64,000 bases of DNA. Origin: Hyperoodon ampullatus. Its lineage: Eukaryota > Chordata > Mammalia > Artiodactyla > Ziphiidae. The stretch covers positions 205,159,654 to 205,223,653 of the forward strand of contig OX457056.1 in NCBI GenBank assembly GCA_949752795.1. Direction: 5' to 3'. Numbering within the stretch: the first letter of the stretch is position 1; the number at the start of each line of letters is the position of its first letter. Below are positions 55,081-64,000 of this stretch, piece by piece. A program made the translations under genes and the position numbers. The notes below the pieces were generated by a model. It saw only the letters and a list, made by a program, of their open reading frames with translations. It was not told where the DNA came from and did no database searches.

Positions 55081-55931
55081 TTTTTGTTTTTTAATGTTTA
55101 TTGGAGTATAGTTGATTTATAAGTTGTGTTAGTTTCAGGTGTACAGCAAAGTGAATCAGTTATACATATACATATATCCACTCCTTTTTAGATTCTTTTC
55201 CCATATAGGCCATTACAGAGTACTGAGAAGAGTTCCCTTTGCTGTACAGCAGGTTCCTATTAGTTATGTATTTTATATATAGTCGTGTGTATATGTCAAT
55301 CCCAGTCTCCCAAGTTATCCCTCTCCCTCCTTATCCCCTGGTAACCATAGATTTGTTTTCTACATTCATGGCTGTACTTCTGTTTTGTAAATAAGTTCAT
55401 TTGTACCCTTGTTTTTAGATTCCACATATAAGCAATATCATATGATATTTGTCTTTCTGTGTCTGACTTCACTCAGTATGATGATCTCTAGGTCTATCCA
55501 TGTTACTGCAAATGGCATTATTTTGTTCTTTGTTATGGCTGAGTAATATTCCATTGTATGTATGTACCACATCTTCTTTATCCATTCCTCTGTCGATGGA
55601 CAATTAGGTTGCTTCCATGTCCTGACTATTGTAAATAAACACTAATTATTAGAGAAATACAAATCAAAACTACAATGAGGTATCACCTCACACTGGTCAG
55701 AATGGCCATCATCAAAAATGTACAAACGATAAATGCTGGAGAGGGTGTGGCTAAAAGGGAACCCTCCTACACTGTTGGTGGGACTATAAATTGGTACAGC
55801 CACTATGGAGAACAGTATGGAGGTTCCTTAAAAAACTAAAAATAGAGCTACCATATGATCTGGCAATCCCACTGCTGGGCATATATCTGGAGAAAACCAT
55901 AATTCGAAAAGATACATGCACCCCAATATTC
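55081..55931 (-). mobile_element. L1 with inverted 5' segment
   Basis: 55081-55636 is antisense L1 3' UTR and the very 3' end region (TTATTGGAGTATAGTTGATT, CACATCTTCTTTATCCATTC). 55640-55931 is sense ORF2 C-terminal coding sequence (CACCTCACACTGGTCAGAAT, GTGGGACTATAAATTGGTAC). The two halves face each other at about 55638. ATGGAAGGTCTTTA (55067-55080) and ATGGGAGGTATTTA (55932-55945) flank the whole, 12 of 14 matching. One 850-bp insertion formed by twin priming. Confidence 0.87.
55640..55931 (+). pseudogene. L1 ORF2 C-terminal fragment (inverted part)
   Basis: Encodes the segment around the C-terminal cysteine motif ([24 protein letters not shown] reading with stops and changes). CysX3Cys is degraded: TGTGGCTAAAAGG. 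No function. Confidence 0.7.
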
Positions 55932-55945
55932 ATGGGAGGTATTTA

Positions 55946-56460
55946 AATTGCATGTAGCTGGGCTGTGTCTCTACACCTATAATGATTTTAGTGGCTTGAT
56001 GTAAAAGTTGTTAGTATTTGAAATACTTCCATGAATAAACACAAAATAGTGATCTGATCATGAAGTAATAATATTTAGTTGACTTTTGTGTTGAACATCT
56101 GTGTCCCATTTCCCATGCTTCTGGCTCACATTTGCTTAGCAACTAGCTGTGCACAGCGGTGGCCTGATATCACCTCACCTCACTGCTCTGCAGACCTCTT
56201 GCTTTTTGTTCTAGGGCTGATTTCTCCCCAAGTGGGAGGCTCACGATAGACCCCTCAGTCATTCCGGTGCAGATGCATACCTTGAATTTGAAGGGTGTTG
56301 AGATCCTCTGGGACAATTAGAGCAATAGGAGTCATGGGCCAGTGGATAAGGACTCCTCTCTTCCTGAGTCAGGAGGGCAATGCTGATCCTCATCCTCTGA
56401 GTCTTCATAGGGTCCCCAGTAGAACTGAGCCCCAGTTGCTTATAATAATGCCCAGTTCAG
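55946..56460. other. Unique intronic sequence
   Basis: No gene or repeat recognised. Confidence 0.4.
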
Positions 56461-56695
56461 GGGCTTCCCTGGTGGCGCAGTGGTTGAGAGTCCGCCTGCC
56501 GATGCAGGGGACACGGGTTCATGACCTGGTCCAGGAAGATCCCACTTGCTGCGGAGCAGCTGGGCCCATGAGCTATGGCCGCTGAGCCTGTGCATCCAGA
56601 GCCTGTGCTCTGCAACGGGAGAGGCCACAACAGTGAGAGGCCTGCGTACCACACACACACACACACACACAAAAATAATAATAATAATAATGCCC
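56461..56695 (+). mobile_element. CHR-type SINE #11 with (CA)n tail
   Basis: Sense copy from GGGCTTCCCTGGTGGCGCAG; the usual A-tail is replaced by (CA)11 then A5 and (TAA)n. AATAATGCCCAGTTCAG is on both sides (about 56444 and 56687). Confidence 0.94.
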
Positions 56696-57000
56696 AGTTC
56701 AGTAATGCACCTTGGGATGGCTTTCCCTTCCTCCTTGTTTCCTGCTTCCTAGTTCCACCATTCCTGTTCCCTAGAAACATTTCTCAAAAATAAACAAACA
56801 AAACCCAAACAACCCCTCCAAAAAAATTAACTACCTGCACAAAAGCCCTTGTCCCAGGCCTTAATTCTGGGGGGAACCCAACTCAAGACAAATTGGAAAG
56901 ACTCTCTCTTTGAGTCCCTGCTATGCATCCAGGATTGTAGATAGGGTGGACTATACACGACAAATAGGAAGAATCGCTCGCATCCCCGTATACAATTCCT
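56696..57000. other. Unassigned intronic sequence
   Basis: 56790-56830 is A/C-rich. Nothing else recognised. Confidence 0.35.
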
Positions 57001-57019
57001 CAATGCAAACACCCATTCC

Positions 57020-58060
57020 CATGCCGTCTAACTGTTCAGGGACCAGGCTTTATTGCTTATTCTCCTGTCCCCTCTGCCTTTAGCTTATTCATCCCTCTTT
57101 CCGACTTTCCATCAGTGTTTAAATGTTTTAAAAGATCTACCATCCTTAAATTAAAACCACAAAACTTTCTTTGAACCCCATACTCCTCTCTAGAAATGAC
57201 CCATCTTTCATTCACGACCAAATTTCTTGAGCGCACTCTACCCTCGTTATCCCATTTTCTCATTTCCTTCTCTCTTTAGCCCCCTTGAGACTGACTTCTG
57301 CCTCCGCCACTTCCTTGAAATTACCTCTGCCAAGTTCATCAAAGATATCTTTGAATGGTATATCGACACCACCACGCAGTAATGGTATTAGTGGACTCGT
57401 CTGCAGCTTTGGAATCTCCTGACTGCGCCTTCCTCCGTGAAGCAGACTCTCTCCTTCGCTTCTCTGATAAAGAGCAGTCCAGCTCCTCTCCCTACCTCTT
57501 CAGTCTCTTTTTCTTTTTTTTTTTTTTTATTAGTTTCTGCTTTATAACAAAGTGAATCAGTTATACATAAACATCTGTTCCCATATCCCTTCCCTCTTAC
57601 GTCTCCCTCCCTCCCACCCTCCCTATCCCACCCCTCTAGTTGGACACAAAGCACCGAGCTGATCTCCCTGTGCTATGCGGCTGCTTCCCACTAGCTATCT
57701 ACCTTACGTTTGGTAGTGTATATATGTCCATGCCTCTCTCTCGCTTTGTCCCAGCTTACCCTTCCCCCTCCCCGTGTCCTCAGGTCCATACTCAAGTAGG
57801 TCTGTGTCTTTATTCCTGTTTTACCCCTAGGTTCTTCATGTCAGTCTCTTCTTCTTCCTCTTCTACAGAGGTGTCTCTTCCTCTGCCCACCTTTTAAGTA
57901 TTTTCTCTGAGAATTTAAAATATTTTCTCAGAGCCCTCACCGGATTCCTTTTCTCTGCTCACGTCCTGCCCTCTCTCTGATCAATCCCTCCTGTCTGTTC
58001 CTACAGCAGAACATCAATTACAAACCAGATGCTGATGATTCCCCAGGGTCTCCTGCTGAG
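57020..58060 (+). repeat. L2 LINE reverse-transcriptase fossil, split by an L1
   Basis: CATCAAAGATATCTTTGAAT, then a frame reading VLVDSSAALESPDC, recalls the L2 RT motif LLDLSAAFDTVDH. The right part after the L1 has ATCAATTACAAACCAGATGC and GATGATTCCC, recalling the ATTACC...GCTGATGACTC motif that encodes the catalytic YADD-like centre. The two halves lie in the correct order on either side of the L1 at 57511-57840. Decayed, no coding capacity. Confidence 0.7.
57511..57840 (-). mobile_element. L1 3' UTR insertion, antisense
   Basis: Left T-run, then GTTTCTGCTTTATAACAAAG, CAAAGCACCGAGCTGATCTC, GTGTCTTTATTCCTG; it is the reverse of the 3' UTR at 4130-4440. The exact duplication TCAGTCTCTT is at 57500-57509 and 57841-57850. 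Confidence 0.93.
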
Positions 58061-58099
58061 GCAAAGTGACTCCTGGGAGGGGCTCTGTATTTACAGGAT

Positions 58100-58835
58100 G
58101 CCCATCAATCCCTTCAGCATAGCGATCTCTTCACTCTATTCAAAGCTTTGCTGTGTCTATCTCTAATAAATGATTCCTGTTTGCTTCTTCCCAAGAGATC
58201 TGCTGAGGCTCCATGGAAGTTATAATGCTTGTTGCTTATGAGGCCAAAATAGCAAGGAGTGTTTTCCCTGAATCTCAGAGAATTGTTCTGTAATTAGCTA
58301 CGTATTGGAACCTAAGTATTTGCCTTTCTGGTAGTACATGGATGGGTATGTCTGGTTTAGGGGTGTCAGTTTTGTTTTTTGTTTTTTTCTCATTTTGTGT
58401 ATCACCTCTGAGTAATTGGTAATAGCTGCATAGAAGACTGTGTTGTCATGGTTCAGTAGGAAAGGCTGCTTTTGTTAATTAAGTATCTCCATGGGCATGG
58501 TGGGCAGTAGTGGCATGTCTACTGGGCAGTGCACCTTACAGGAAGAGTGGCACTCATCGTGTTTCGTTATCCAGGGGCCTCATATTGTTAGATGCAGCCT
58601 GGGCGTTCTGGTCTGGAAGGTGGGTATGCTTTCCAGGGACCACAAACATTTCTGTATTCAGCTCAAAGGCATGAGATCAACGTTCAAATCTCTTCCACTG
58701 TTTGGAAATCTGCAAGTTCCTATTTCCGAAGCAGTGACTCTTCAGAATGTTCTTTCCACGTAGCCACCCCACCAATTTTTACCCACCAATCAGCAAATTG
58801 GAAGAATTGTTGTCTTTGTTGGAAAAGGACCTCAC
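58100..58835. other. Unique intronic sequence
   Basis: No repeat or gene recognised. The 112-codon frame 58592-58930 lacks a domain signature. Confidence 0.4.
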
Positions 58836-58839
58836 ATTT

Positions 58840-59045
58840 ATTTAGTGTCAAATTTATATCTGGCCTGTGTGCATTTTACTATTTTTTTTTATTCTGCTTT
58901 ATCTTCATAGGATCTCAGTGTGGTACATAGCATCATCTTTATTTTTCAAAGGGGGAAACTGAATTTCAGGAAATTTTAGAGAATCACCCTTTGTTGTATA
59001 GCTCAATAAATGTCAGCATGAGGAGGATCTGACCTCAGGGCTGCC
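58840..59045 (-). repeat. MIR SINE, antisense
   Basis: CACATTTATTTAGTGTCAAA, TTTATCTTCATAGGATCTCA and CAAAGGGGGAAACTGAATTT follow reversed MIR. Confidence 0.6.
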
Positions 59046-59181
59046 TGGGTTTATAAAGGTTGACAGAAGAGGACAGTGATCCATTTCTCATTCATTTCCC
59101 CAAGCTGAAAATCTTCACATTAGCTCCGAATAGCTGGTGTTCCCAGAACTTTTCCAGATGACTATAAAAGTGAAATAGGCA

Positions 59182-59368
59182 GGGCTTCCCCGGTGGCGCA
59201 GTGGTTGAGAGTCCCCCTGCCGATGCAGGGGACACGGGTTCGTGCCCCGGTCCGGGAAGATCCATGGCCGCTGAGCCTGCGCGTCCGGAACCTGTGCTCC
59301 GCAACGGGAGAGGCCACAACAGTGAGAGGCCCGCCTACCGCAAAAAAAAAAAAAAAAAAAAAAAAAAA
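59182..59368 (+). mobile_element. CHR-type SINE #12 with internal deletion
   Basis: Sense copy with a 28-base A-tail. After GGGAAGATCC it jumps straight to ATGGCCGCTGAG, missing the 35-40 bp (CACATGCCGCGGAGCGGCTG...) found in all other copies. AAAAGTGAAATAGGCAG is duplicated on both sides. Confidence 0.94.
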
Positions 59369-60200
59369 GTGAAATAGGCAGATGCTCTCCCTGTCTTGGT
59401 AGACAGTCGGGGCAAGAAAGCCTCATTCCACTCCTTGCTCAGTGAACTGTTCGTCAGTATCTGTTTCAGTTTTGTTTCAGATCAGAAACGTTCGCTCAGT
59501 CATTAACCAAAGAAAGGCTTAATGGAATTCGGTACAATGTAATCACGCCCGCACCTCTGAGAGGTGTCCCTCAGATACACGAAGAGGATTATTCAAACCC
59601 TCAACACTAAGGTGCCAAGGGGAGTGAGTGGCAGCATGGCTGATCATCGTTACCATCCCCAGCCCCACTCTTCTCGAGTCTTCCGCACTTGCCTTGCACC
59701 TCTCTGTGCTTGATCCAATTTCCATGATGTATTTCGGGGCATGGCGTCTCTTGTGTCGCATTCCAGGATGCAGAAGAGCTGTTGCATCGTGACCCGATCA
59801 GGTCTCCCTGTTATCATTCTCTTCCAAGTTCCAGCAAGTCCCCAACACCCACTCTGCTAAGCGCAGCTCCCAGGAGGATCCCTTTTCTGGGACCTTCTAT
59901 TAGAGATAATTGTATTGTTGTAAAAACAACAGTGCTGATGATGAAGGCAGTTGGGCTGTTGACTGAGAAGCAGACTATTAAGTCCGGTTCTCTCCCCGTT
60001 ACCATTGTAACTAGAATATACTTTTCAGAGGTTCAGCTTTTAAAACTTTTACTTGTTCTTCCTTTAACTGCATCACTAGCTAATGGGGTAAACAGACATT
60101 TTGGATTTCTGTGAGAAGCTTTGGAGACTAGGATTCTGAAAGCCCTCATGGTCAGCCAGAATAAGGTCTTCTTGGAGTTTAATAGTGGCAGAGCCGTGGC
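59369..60200. other. Unique intronic sequence
   Basis: No repeat recognised. The 110-codon plus frame at 59782-60114 lacks a family signature. Confidence 0.4.
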
Positions 60201-60214
60201 TAATCAATCAAGTT

Positions 60215-60425
60215 GATTTGGTTGAACACCTACTATATACCCTGGGCTGTCTGAGACAGAATTGTTGATTGGTTGATTCATTCATTCAGTCATTCATTCA
60301 ACAATCATTTACTGAGCACTTAATATGCTCCTATTACTGTTCTTAATGAAAGGGATATAATGGTAGACAATACTGACAAAGTGGCTGTGCTCATTTTTTG
60401 TTCAGTTTAGATGTAGAGGTAGGAC
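60215..60425. repeat. L2-class fragment with (CATT)n
   Basis: ATTCATTCATTCAGTCATTC, ACTGAGCACTTAATATGCTC and AATGGTAGACAATACTGAC are typical antisense L2 3'-end wording. Confidence 0.6.
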
Positions 60426-60960
60426 TGGATGGCCTGACAAGTCTCCGTGAGTGATGCTCAAAGCACCTAACGTATGCGAGGCTTCTTTCCAGAGCGAGGG
60501 AGACCCATGAGGCATGATATGATCAGGACATTTCCTGGAGAAGGCAGGGCTCAAGCCAGTTCCCAAAGAAGGGAATTAACTTGAGGGGTCCAACTTCAGG
60601 ACCAGTCAGTGCTCCAAAGAAGAGAGACCTTTAATGGCAGGAGACAGTGTCCATGGTATGGAGTAGGCAGGTGGGGGAGGGGTGGCAAGTATTCCTACGT
60701 TTAAGCCTGGTAGCACCATAACTCACTCTGTGACCTTTCCTCCCTGGAACTCAGTTTTCTTATCACAAAAGGAAAGGATGGCATCCAAGTAGAGCTTTCA
60801 AACTTTTTGTTGTTGTTACTGCTCTTAACAGTGGGAAACACTTTTCAGACATCGTTGTTCAAGGAATTCCAATATGTAAAACAGATGCAGGTGGAATGGA
60901 TCTAGTTTAAGAAGGGTGAGGGACTGTATCAGCTCCCCCCACCACCCAGCCTCCTCTTCA
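60426..60960. other. Intronic sequence with a MIR fragment
   Basis: 60695-60785 (AAGCCTGGTAGCACCATAAC, CTGTGACCTTTCCTCCCTGG) resembles MIR. The rest is unassigned. Confidence 0.45.
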
Positions 60961-60963
60961 CCT

Positions 60964-61170
60964 TTTTTTTTGGGGGGGGGGGGTGCGCGTGCCTCTCACT
61001 GTTGTGGCCTCTCCCGTTGCGGAGCACAGGCTCCGGATGTGCAGGCTCAGCGGCCATGGCTCACGGGCCCAGCCGCTCTGCGGCATGTGGGATCTTCCCA
61101 GACCGGGGCACGAACCCGTGTCCCCTGCATCGGCAGGCGGACTCTCAACCACTGCACCACCAGGGAAGCC
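60964..61170 (-). mobile_element. CHR-type SINE #13 with poly-G
   Basis: Antisense copy. Its tail is T9 followed by G11 (60964-60983) where the others have a T-run directly joined to GCGGTACG; the terminal GCGGTACGC wording is altered to GTGCGCGTGCC. CCTCTTCACCTTTTT is duplicated on both sides. Confidence 0.93.
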
Positions 61171-61224
61171 CATCCTCTTCACCTTTTTATGGACACTCTC
61201 AAAGCATTGCTGTAGAATTCTAGA

Positions 61225-61282
61225 ATAGAATCCAGTTTGGAAGGCAGTGGGCCATAGAATCCAGTTTGGAAGGCAGTGGGCT
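61225..61282. repeat. 29-bp tandem duplication
   Basis: ATAGAATCCAGTTTGGAAGG + CAGTGGGCC occurs as a full first copy and a second with only its final C changed to T. Confidence 0.93.
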
Positions 61283-61690
61283 GTATGATTCAGAAACTCC
61301 CTTCTCATGCTAAAATTCCAGAAGTCTGCTCACTCTGTGGGGCAGTGCATTGCGTCAGACATGTAGAGGGGACTGTTATTTGGAAGTATTTCCCAACTCA
61401 TTTCTCCAATGTCAGAATTAAAAAAAAAAAAAGATATTTGGGATGTAGCTAATTGCTCAAGAGAGTTGCTGAATCATTCTTCCCTTATTTCCTTTCACAT
61501 CCATTTACTGAGGGCTCAATATGGAGATAATGCAATAGATCAAAAATTAAAAAGCAAAAACTAAAAGTTCCTGCCATGGGAGGGTTTATAGTCTAGTGAG
61601 AGAGAGAGAGAGAGATAATACATAAGCTAAGCAATAAAGAAGAAAAATAATTACATACTGTGAGAAATCTATGCAGACATAAGCATAACT
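61283..61690. other. Intronic sequence with (GA)n
   Basis: 61598-61614 is a GA repeat; an A13 run sits at 61420. Remaining sequence not assigned. Confidence 0.45.
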
Positions 61691-61699
61691 GAAAAAGCC

Positions 61700-61870
61700 A
61701 ATAATAGCAAGGAGGGGACTTCATTCATTCATTGATTCCATCAGTCCCTCAAATTTTTCCGGAGTTACTACTATTCACAAAGCATAGGGCCCCACTTTGG
61801 AGATTTCATAGTGAACCCAAGACAGACCCAGTCCTCTTCTCATGGGAGCTTATGATTTAGATGGATTCTC
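61700..61870. repeat. L2-class fragment, antisense
   Basis: ACTTCATTCATTCATTGATT, CTCTTCTCATGGGAGCTTAT and TAGTGAACCCAAGACAGACC are L2-type wording. Confidence 0.5.
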
Positions 61871-61932
61871 ATCTCTGATAGTTATTGGGAGGCAAAAATA
61901 AAATAATATAAAAGCATAAATTAAGATAAAAT

Positions 61933-61951
61933 TGTGTGTGTGTGTGTGTGT
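61933..61951. repeat. (TG)n microsatellite
   Basis: Nine TG units between AT-rich flanks. Confidence 0.93.
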
Positions 61952-63205
61952 AATATACCCAGATTTTGCTTTTGAGCCTGGGACATGTGCAGTATTTTCA
62001 TGACAGGCAGAATCACGCACCCTCTTCCTAAACTGGGAGTCAGAAGGTCTGAACAGAAATCAATTCCTGCAATTTGTTTTTAACTTCTTTCTCCTTAGCT
62101 GGGATTGATTTTTGTCTTTGTGATCAATGGCAAAGAGAATAGCTCCATGGCCCGAGCAGCTGTTCAAGTGCTTGGTCTGCTTAGCCCCACATCCAACAAA
62201 CAGAACTTTAGAAGCTGATTATGAAAGGAATAGGATGAAGATGCTTAAGGGATGGGCCTGATTACCCCTGCCTTCCTGGTGAAAAAATGCCTGCAGGTGT
62301 GGGATAAGGCAGAGGGACACCCTGCCGTCCCCAGTGGGTAGAACAGAGCATGGTGATGCTGGGAAGGAGGAAAGCATTGGGATTAGCTTCCTGTTTGCCA
62401 ACCTGACTCTCTCCTTCCCTGACTCCCTTCCCTTTAAGCTCTTTCTTTTTCTTCCTCCTCCTATTTCATCCTTCCTACATTTGGAACTGCAAGCAAAACA
62501 TCTGTTGCAAAAAAAAAAAAAAAAAAGAAATTGATTGGTTCTCTCTATATGTTTCTTGGACTTTAAAATTGTCTGACTTTAAAATTGTCTGATACTTTGA
62601 TCGCCATTCTCTCCTCCTCCTCCCTTGTTTTCTTCTAATCCAGCTTGTGTGTAACGGGAGCGTGAAATTAGACACTTCCCCCTCCCCCTCTAGCCTTGGA
62701 ACGTCTCCAGGCTGGGCAAGATCGCTTCCACTTTCTCCTCTGAAAAATGTTTTCGGAAGGAATGCACACCTTGTGATAGTGTGTGGTGGTGATTCCACTG
62801 AATGCAACTAGGGTGGAGAGGGGGCCGTACCCAAGGCCTTCTGTCTTGTTCTCCAGAATAAATGCTTGCCGTTTTACTGCCTGCCCCAGGTGGCGACCGC
62901 TTCCAGATTGCAGTATGGAGAAATCATCCAAGTGCTCTTAATACGATTGTGTTAATTATTTCAGGGCGCTGTGTAACTGCTTCTTAGGTGTTCTTTGTGT
63001 ATGTGGGAGGGAAGGCATAGAAGTAGTGGCTTTCTTACTTCCTCTGAAATATCTGATATGAGTCCTTATGAAGTGGATTGAACATACCTCTTCTGTGTAA
63101 GCAACAGAAGTTTCTCAGCATTTTCTTGGTTAAAGAGTTGTCCTCAGCCTTCCTCCACAATTTTCACCGCCTAGCTAATCTTCTGTCTTATTGAATAACC
63201 TGTAG
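61952..63205. other. Unique intronic sequence
   Basis: An A19 run at 62509 interrupted by G. GACTTTAAAATTGTCT is directly doubled at 62559. The 110-codon minus frame 62475-62807 lacks a signature. No gene recognised. Confidence 0.4.
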
Positions 63206-63209
63206 TTCT

Positions 63210-63480
63210 TGGAGAATCAGTTATACGTAAAGAATCGGCCGACAGGTGTTGAGTGGCTTATGAGCTAGGCATATTATTAATGCCTTTAATTGTTATGACA
63301 GCCTATGAGGCAAGTCCAACTCTTACCACCATTTCACAGAAGAGGCACAGAGCGGTGAAGTCATTTTCCAAAGATCACACAACCAGTAAAGAGTGGAGCA
63401 GAAATTTGACCTAGGCAGCCTGACACCAGAGCCTTCTTTCTCAATCTCTGCTCTTGTGCTGCTCTTTAAATGAGAAAGTG
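63210..63480 (-). repeat. MIR SINE, antisense
   Basis: CCTATGAGGCAAGTCCAACT, CCATTTCACAGAAGAGGCAC, AAGATCACACAACCAGTAAA and AGCAGAAATTTGACCTAGGC are a near full-length reversed MIR. Confidence 0.78.
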
Positions 63481-63689
63481 TCATGACTTAAACTTTCTTG
63501 TTTGCCTGAGTCAAACTGGGTCAAGAACTGTGTAAGGGGCAGTGAGTGGAAAACTTAACACAAAGTAAGTGCTTACAACATTTTTGTGGAGTCATCGAAT
63601 GACCACCAAAGAAACTGGCCGCATAGACTCTTAGGAGATAGGAGTTGAAGAAGGCATTCACGTGGAGGAGACTAGGACCCAGCAAGTGA

Positions 63690-63855
63690 AGGGATGAGGA
63701 ACACAGGGATGTGACATTTTTGAGTCCCTACTTTGTGTCAGGTGCACGTTGGGCCTTATGATATGAGGGTGCTTATCTGTTTTTAGATGAAACTGAGGTG
63801 CAAGAGCAGTTAGGTGCTTTTCCTACAGAGTCGTAATTGCCAGTAGAGGTGGTGG
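63690..63855 (-). repeat. MIR SINE fragment, antisense
   Basis: TCCCTACTTTGTGTCAGGTG, GATGAAACTGAGGTGCAAGA and GTTAGGTGCTTTTCCTACAG. The last 145 bases of the window show nothing further. Confidence 0.6.
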
Positions 63856-64000
63856 TGGGGGTTGGGATCCATGGCTGGGTTTCTGTTCTGATGTTCTTTT
63901 TAAGTTTTCACAACAAAGAACTAAGTCAGTAACCCCAAAAGGTACAGAAAGATAAAATTTCTCATAAGCCAGCTGTAACTCTTGGATGTTTTCTTGAAGC

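Larger units (their letters stand above)
43852..64000 (+). other. SORCS3: SORCS3 intron, 5' part (runs out of the window)
   Basis: Starts with the GTGAGT donor of exon B. No continuation of the VPS10 domain was recognised up to the window end, so the intron is at least 20.1 kb. Large introns are usual for SORCS genes. Confidence 0.75.

Overview
This is vertebrate nuclear DNA, and the interspersed repeats point to a cetacean (whale or dolphin). Thirteen copies of a roughly 200-bp tRNA-derived SINE of the CHR family (the family shared by cetaceans, hippos and ruminants) are scattered through it. Many are close to consensus and have intact target-site duplications, and they match the young CHR-2/CHRS type that is abundant in whales. 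L1 3' ends of the cetartiodactyl type, and older eutherian MIR, L2, MER5/MER20 and Tigger copies, make up most of the remaining recognisable sequence. The species call is inference from repeat content.

Only one protein-coding gene is supported. Two short plus-strand exons (29998-30062 and 43733-43851) have consensus AG/GTGAGT splice borders and compatible phases. They join into 61 continuous residues that I recognise as the VPS10 (sortilin) domain of SORCS3, a neuronal VPS10p-domain receptor. The window is therefore the inside of a large gene: at least 30.0 kb of one intron, a 65-bp exon, a complete 13,670-bp intron, a 119-bp exon, and at least 20.1 kb of the next intron. No promoter, first or last exon, CpG island or other gene was recognised.

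Layout. 1-612: antisense L1 5' UTR cut by the window edge. 1491-4670: an L1 with a 5' inversion, carrying a nested SINE and a long ORF2 remnant. 4.7-20 kb: mostly unique intron with MIR, L2 and hAT fossils, one small inverted L1 and three CHR SINEs. 20.1-26.6 kb: an old antisense L1 with its 5' UTR present but its 3' part missing, interrupted by a Tigger-type DNA transposon that itself carries a SINE, plus two more SINEs. 27-30 kb: MER5-type and CHR-1-type repeats, then exon A. 30-43.7 kb: intron with a large pyrimidine microsatellite, an old L1 hit by a 100-bp L1 insertion, and a triple nest of L1 in L1 plus SINE just upstream of exon B. 44-64 kb: intron with L2 blocks, a mariner hairpin MITE, inverted SINE pairs, a third inverted L1 and an L2 reverse-transcriptase fossil split by a short L1.

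I found no undescribed genetic system. The most interesting signals are three independent L1 copies with 5' inversions, repeated use of one target sequence by an L1 and then a SINE 230 bp from an exon, a mariner-derived hairpin resembling the ruminant miR-2284/2285 precursors, an L1 5' UTR built of about 400-bp repeated units, and several non-repetitive AT-rich blocks that could be conserved regulatory elements.
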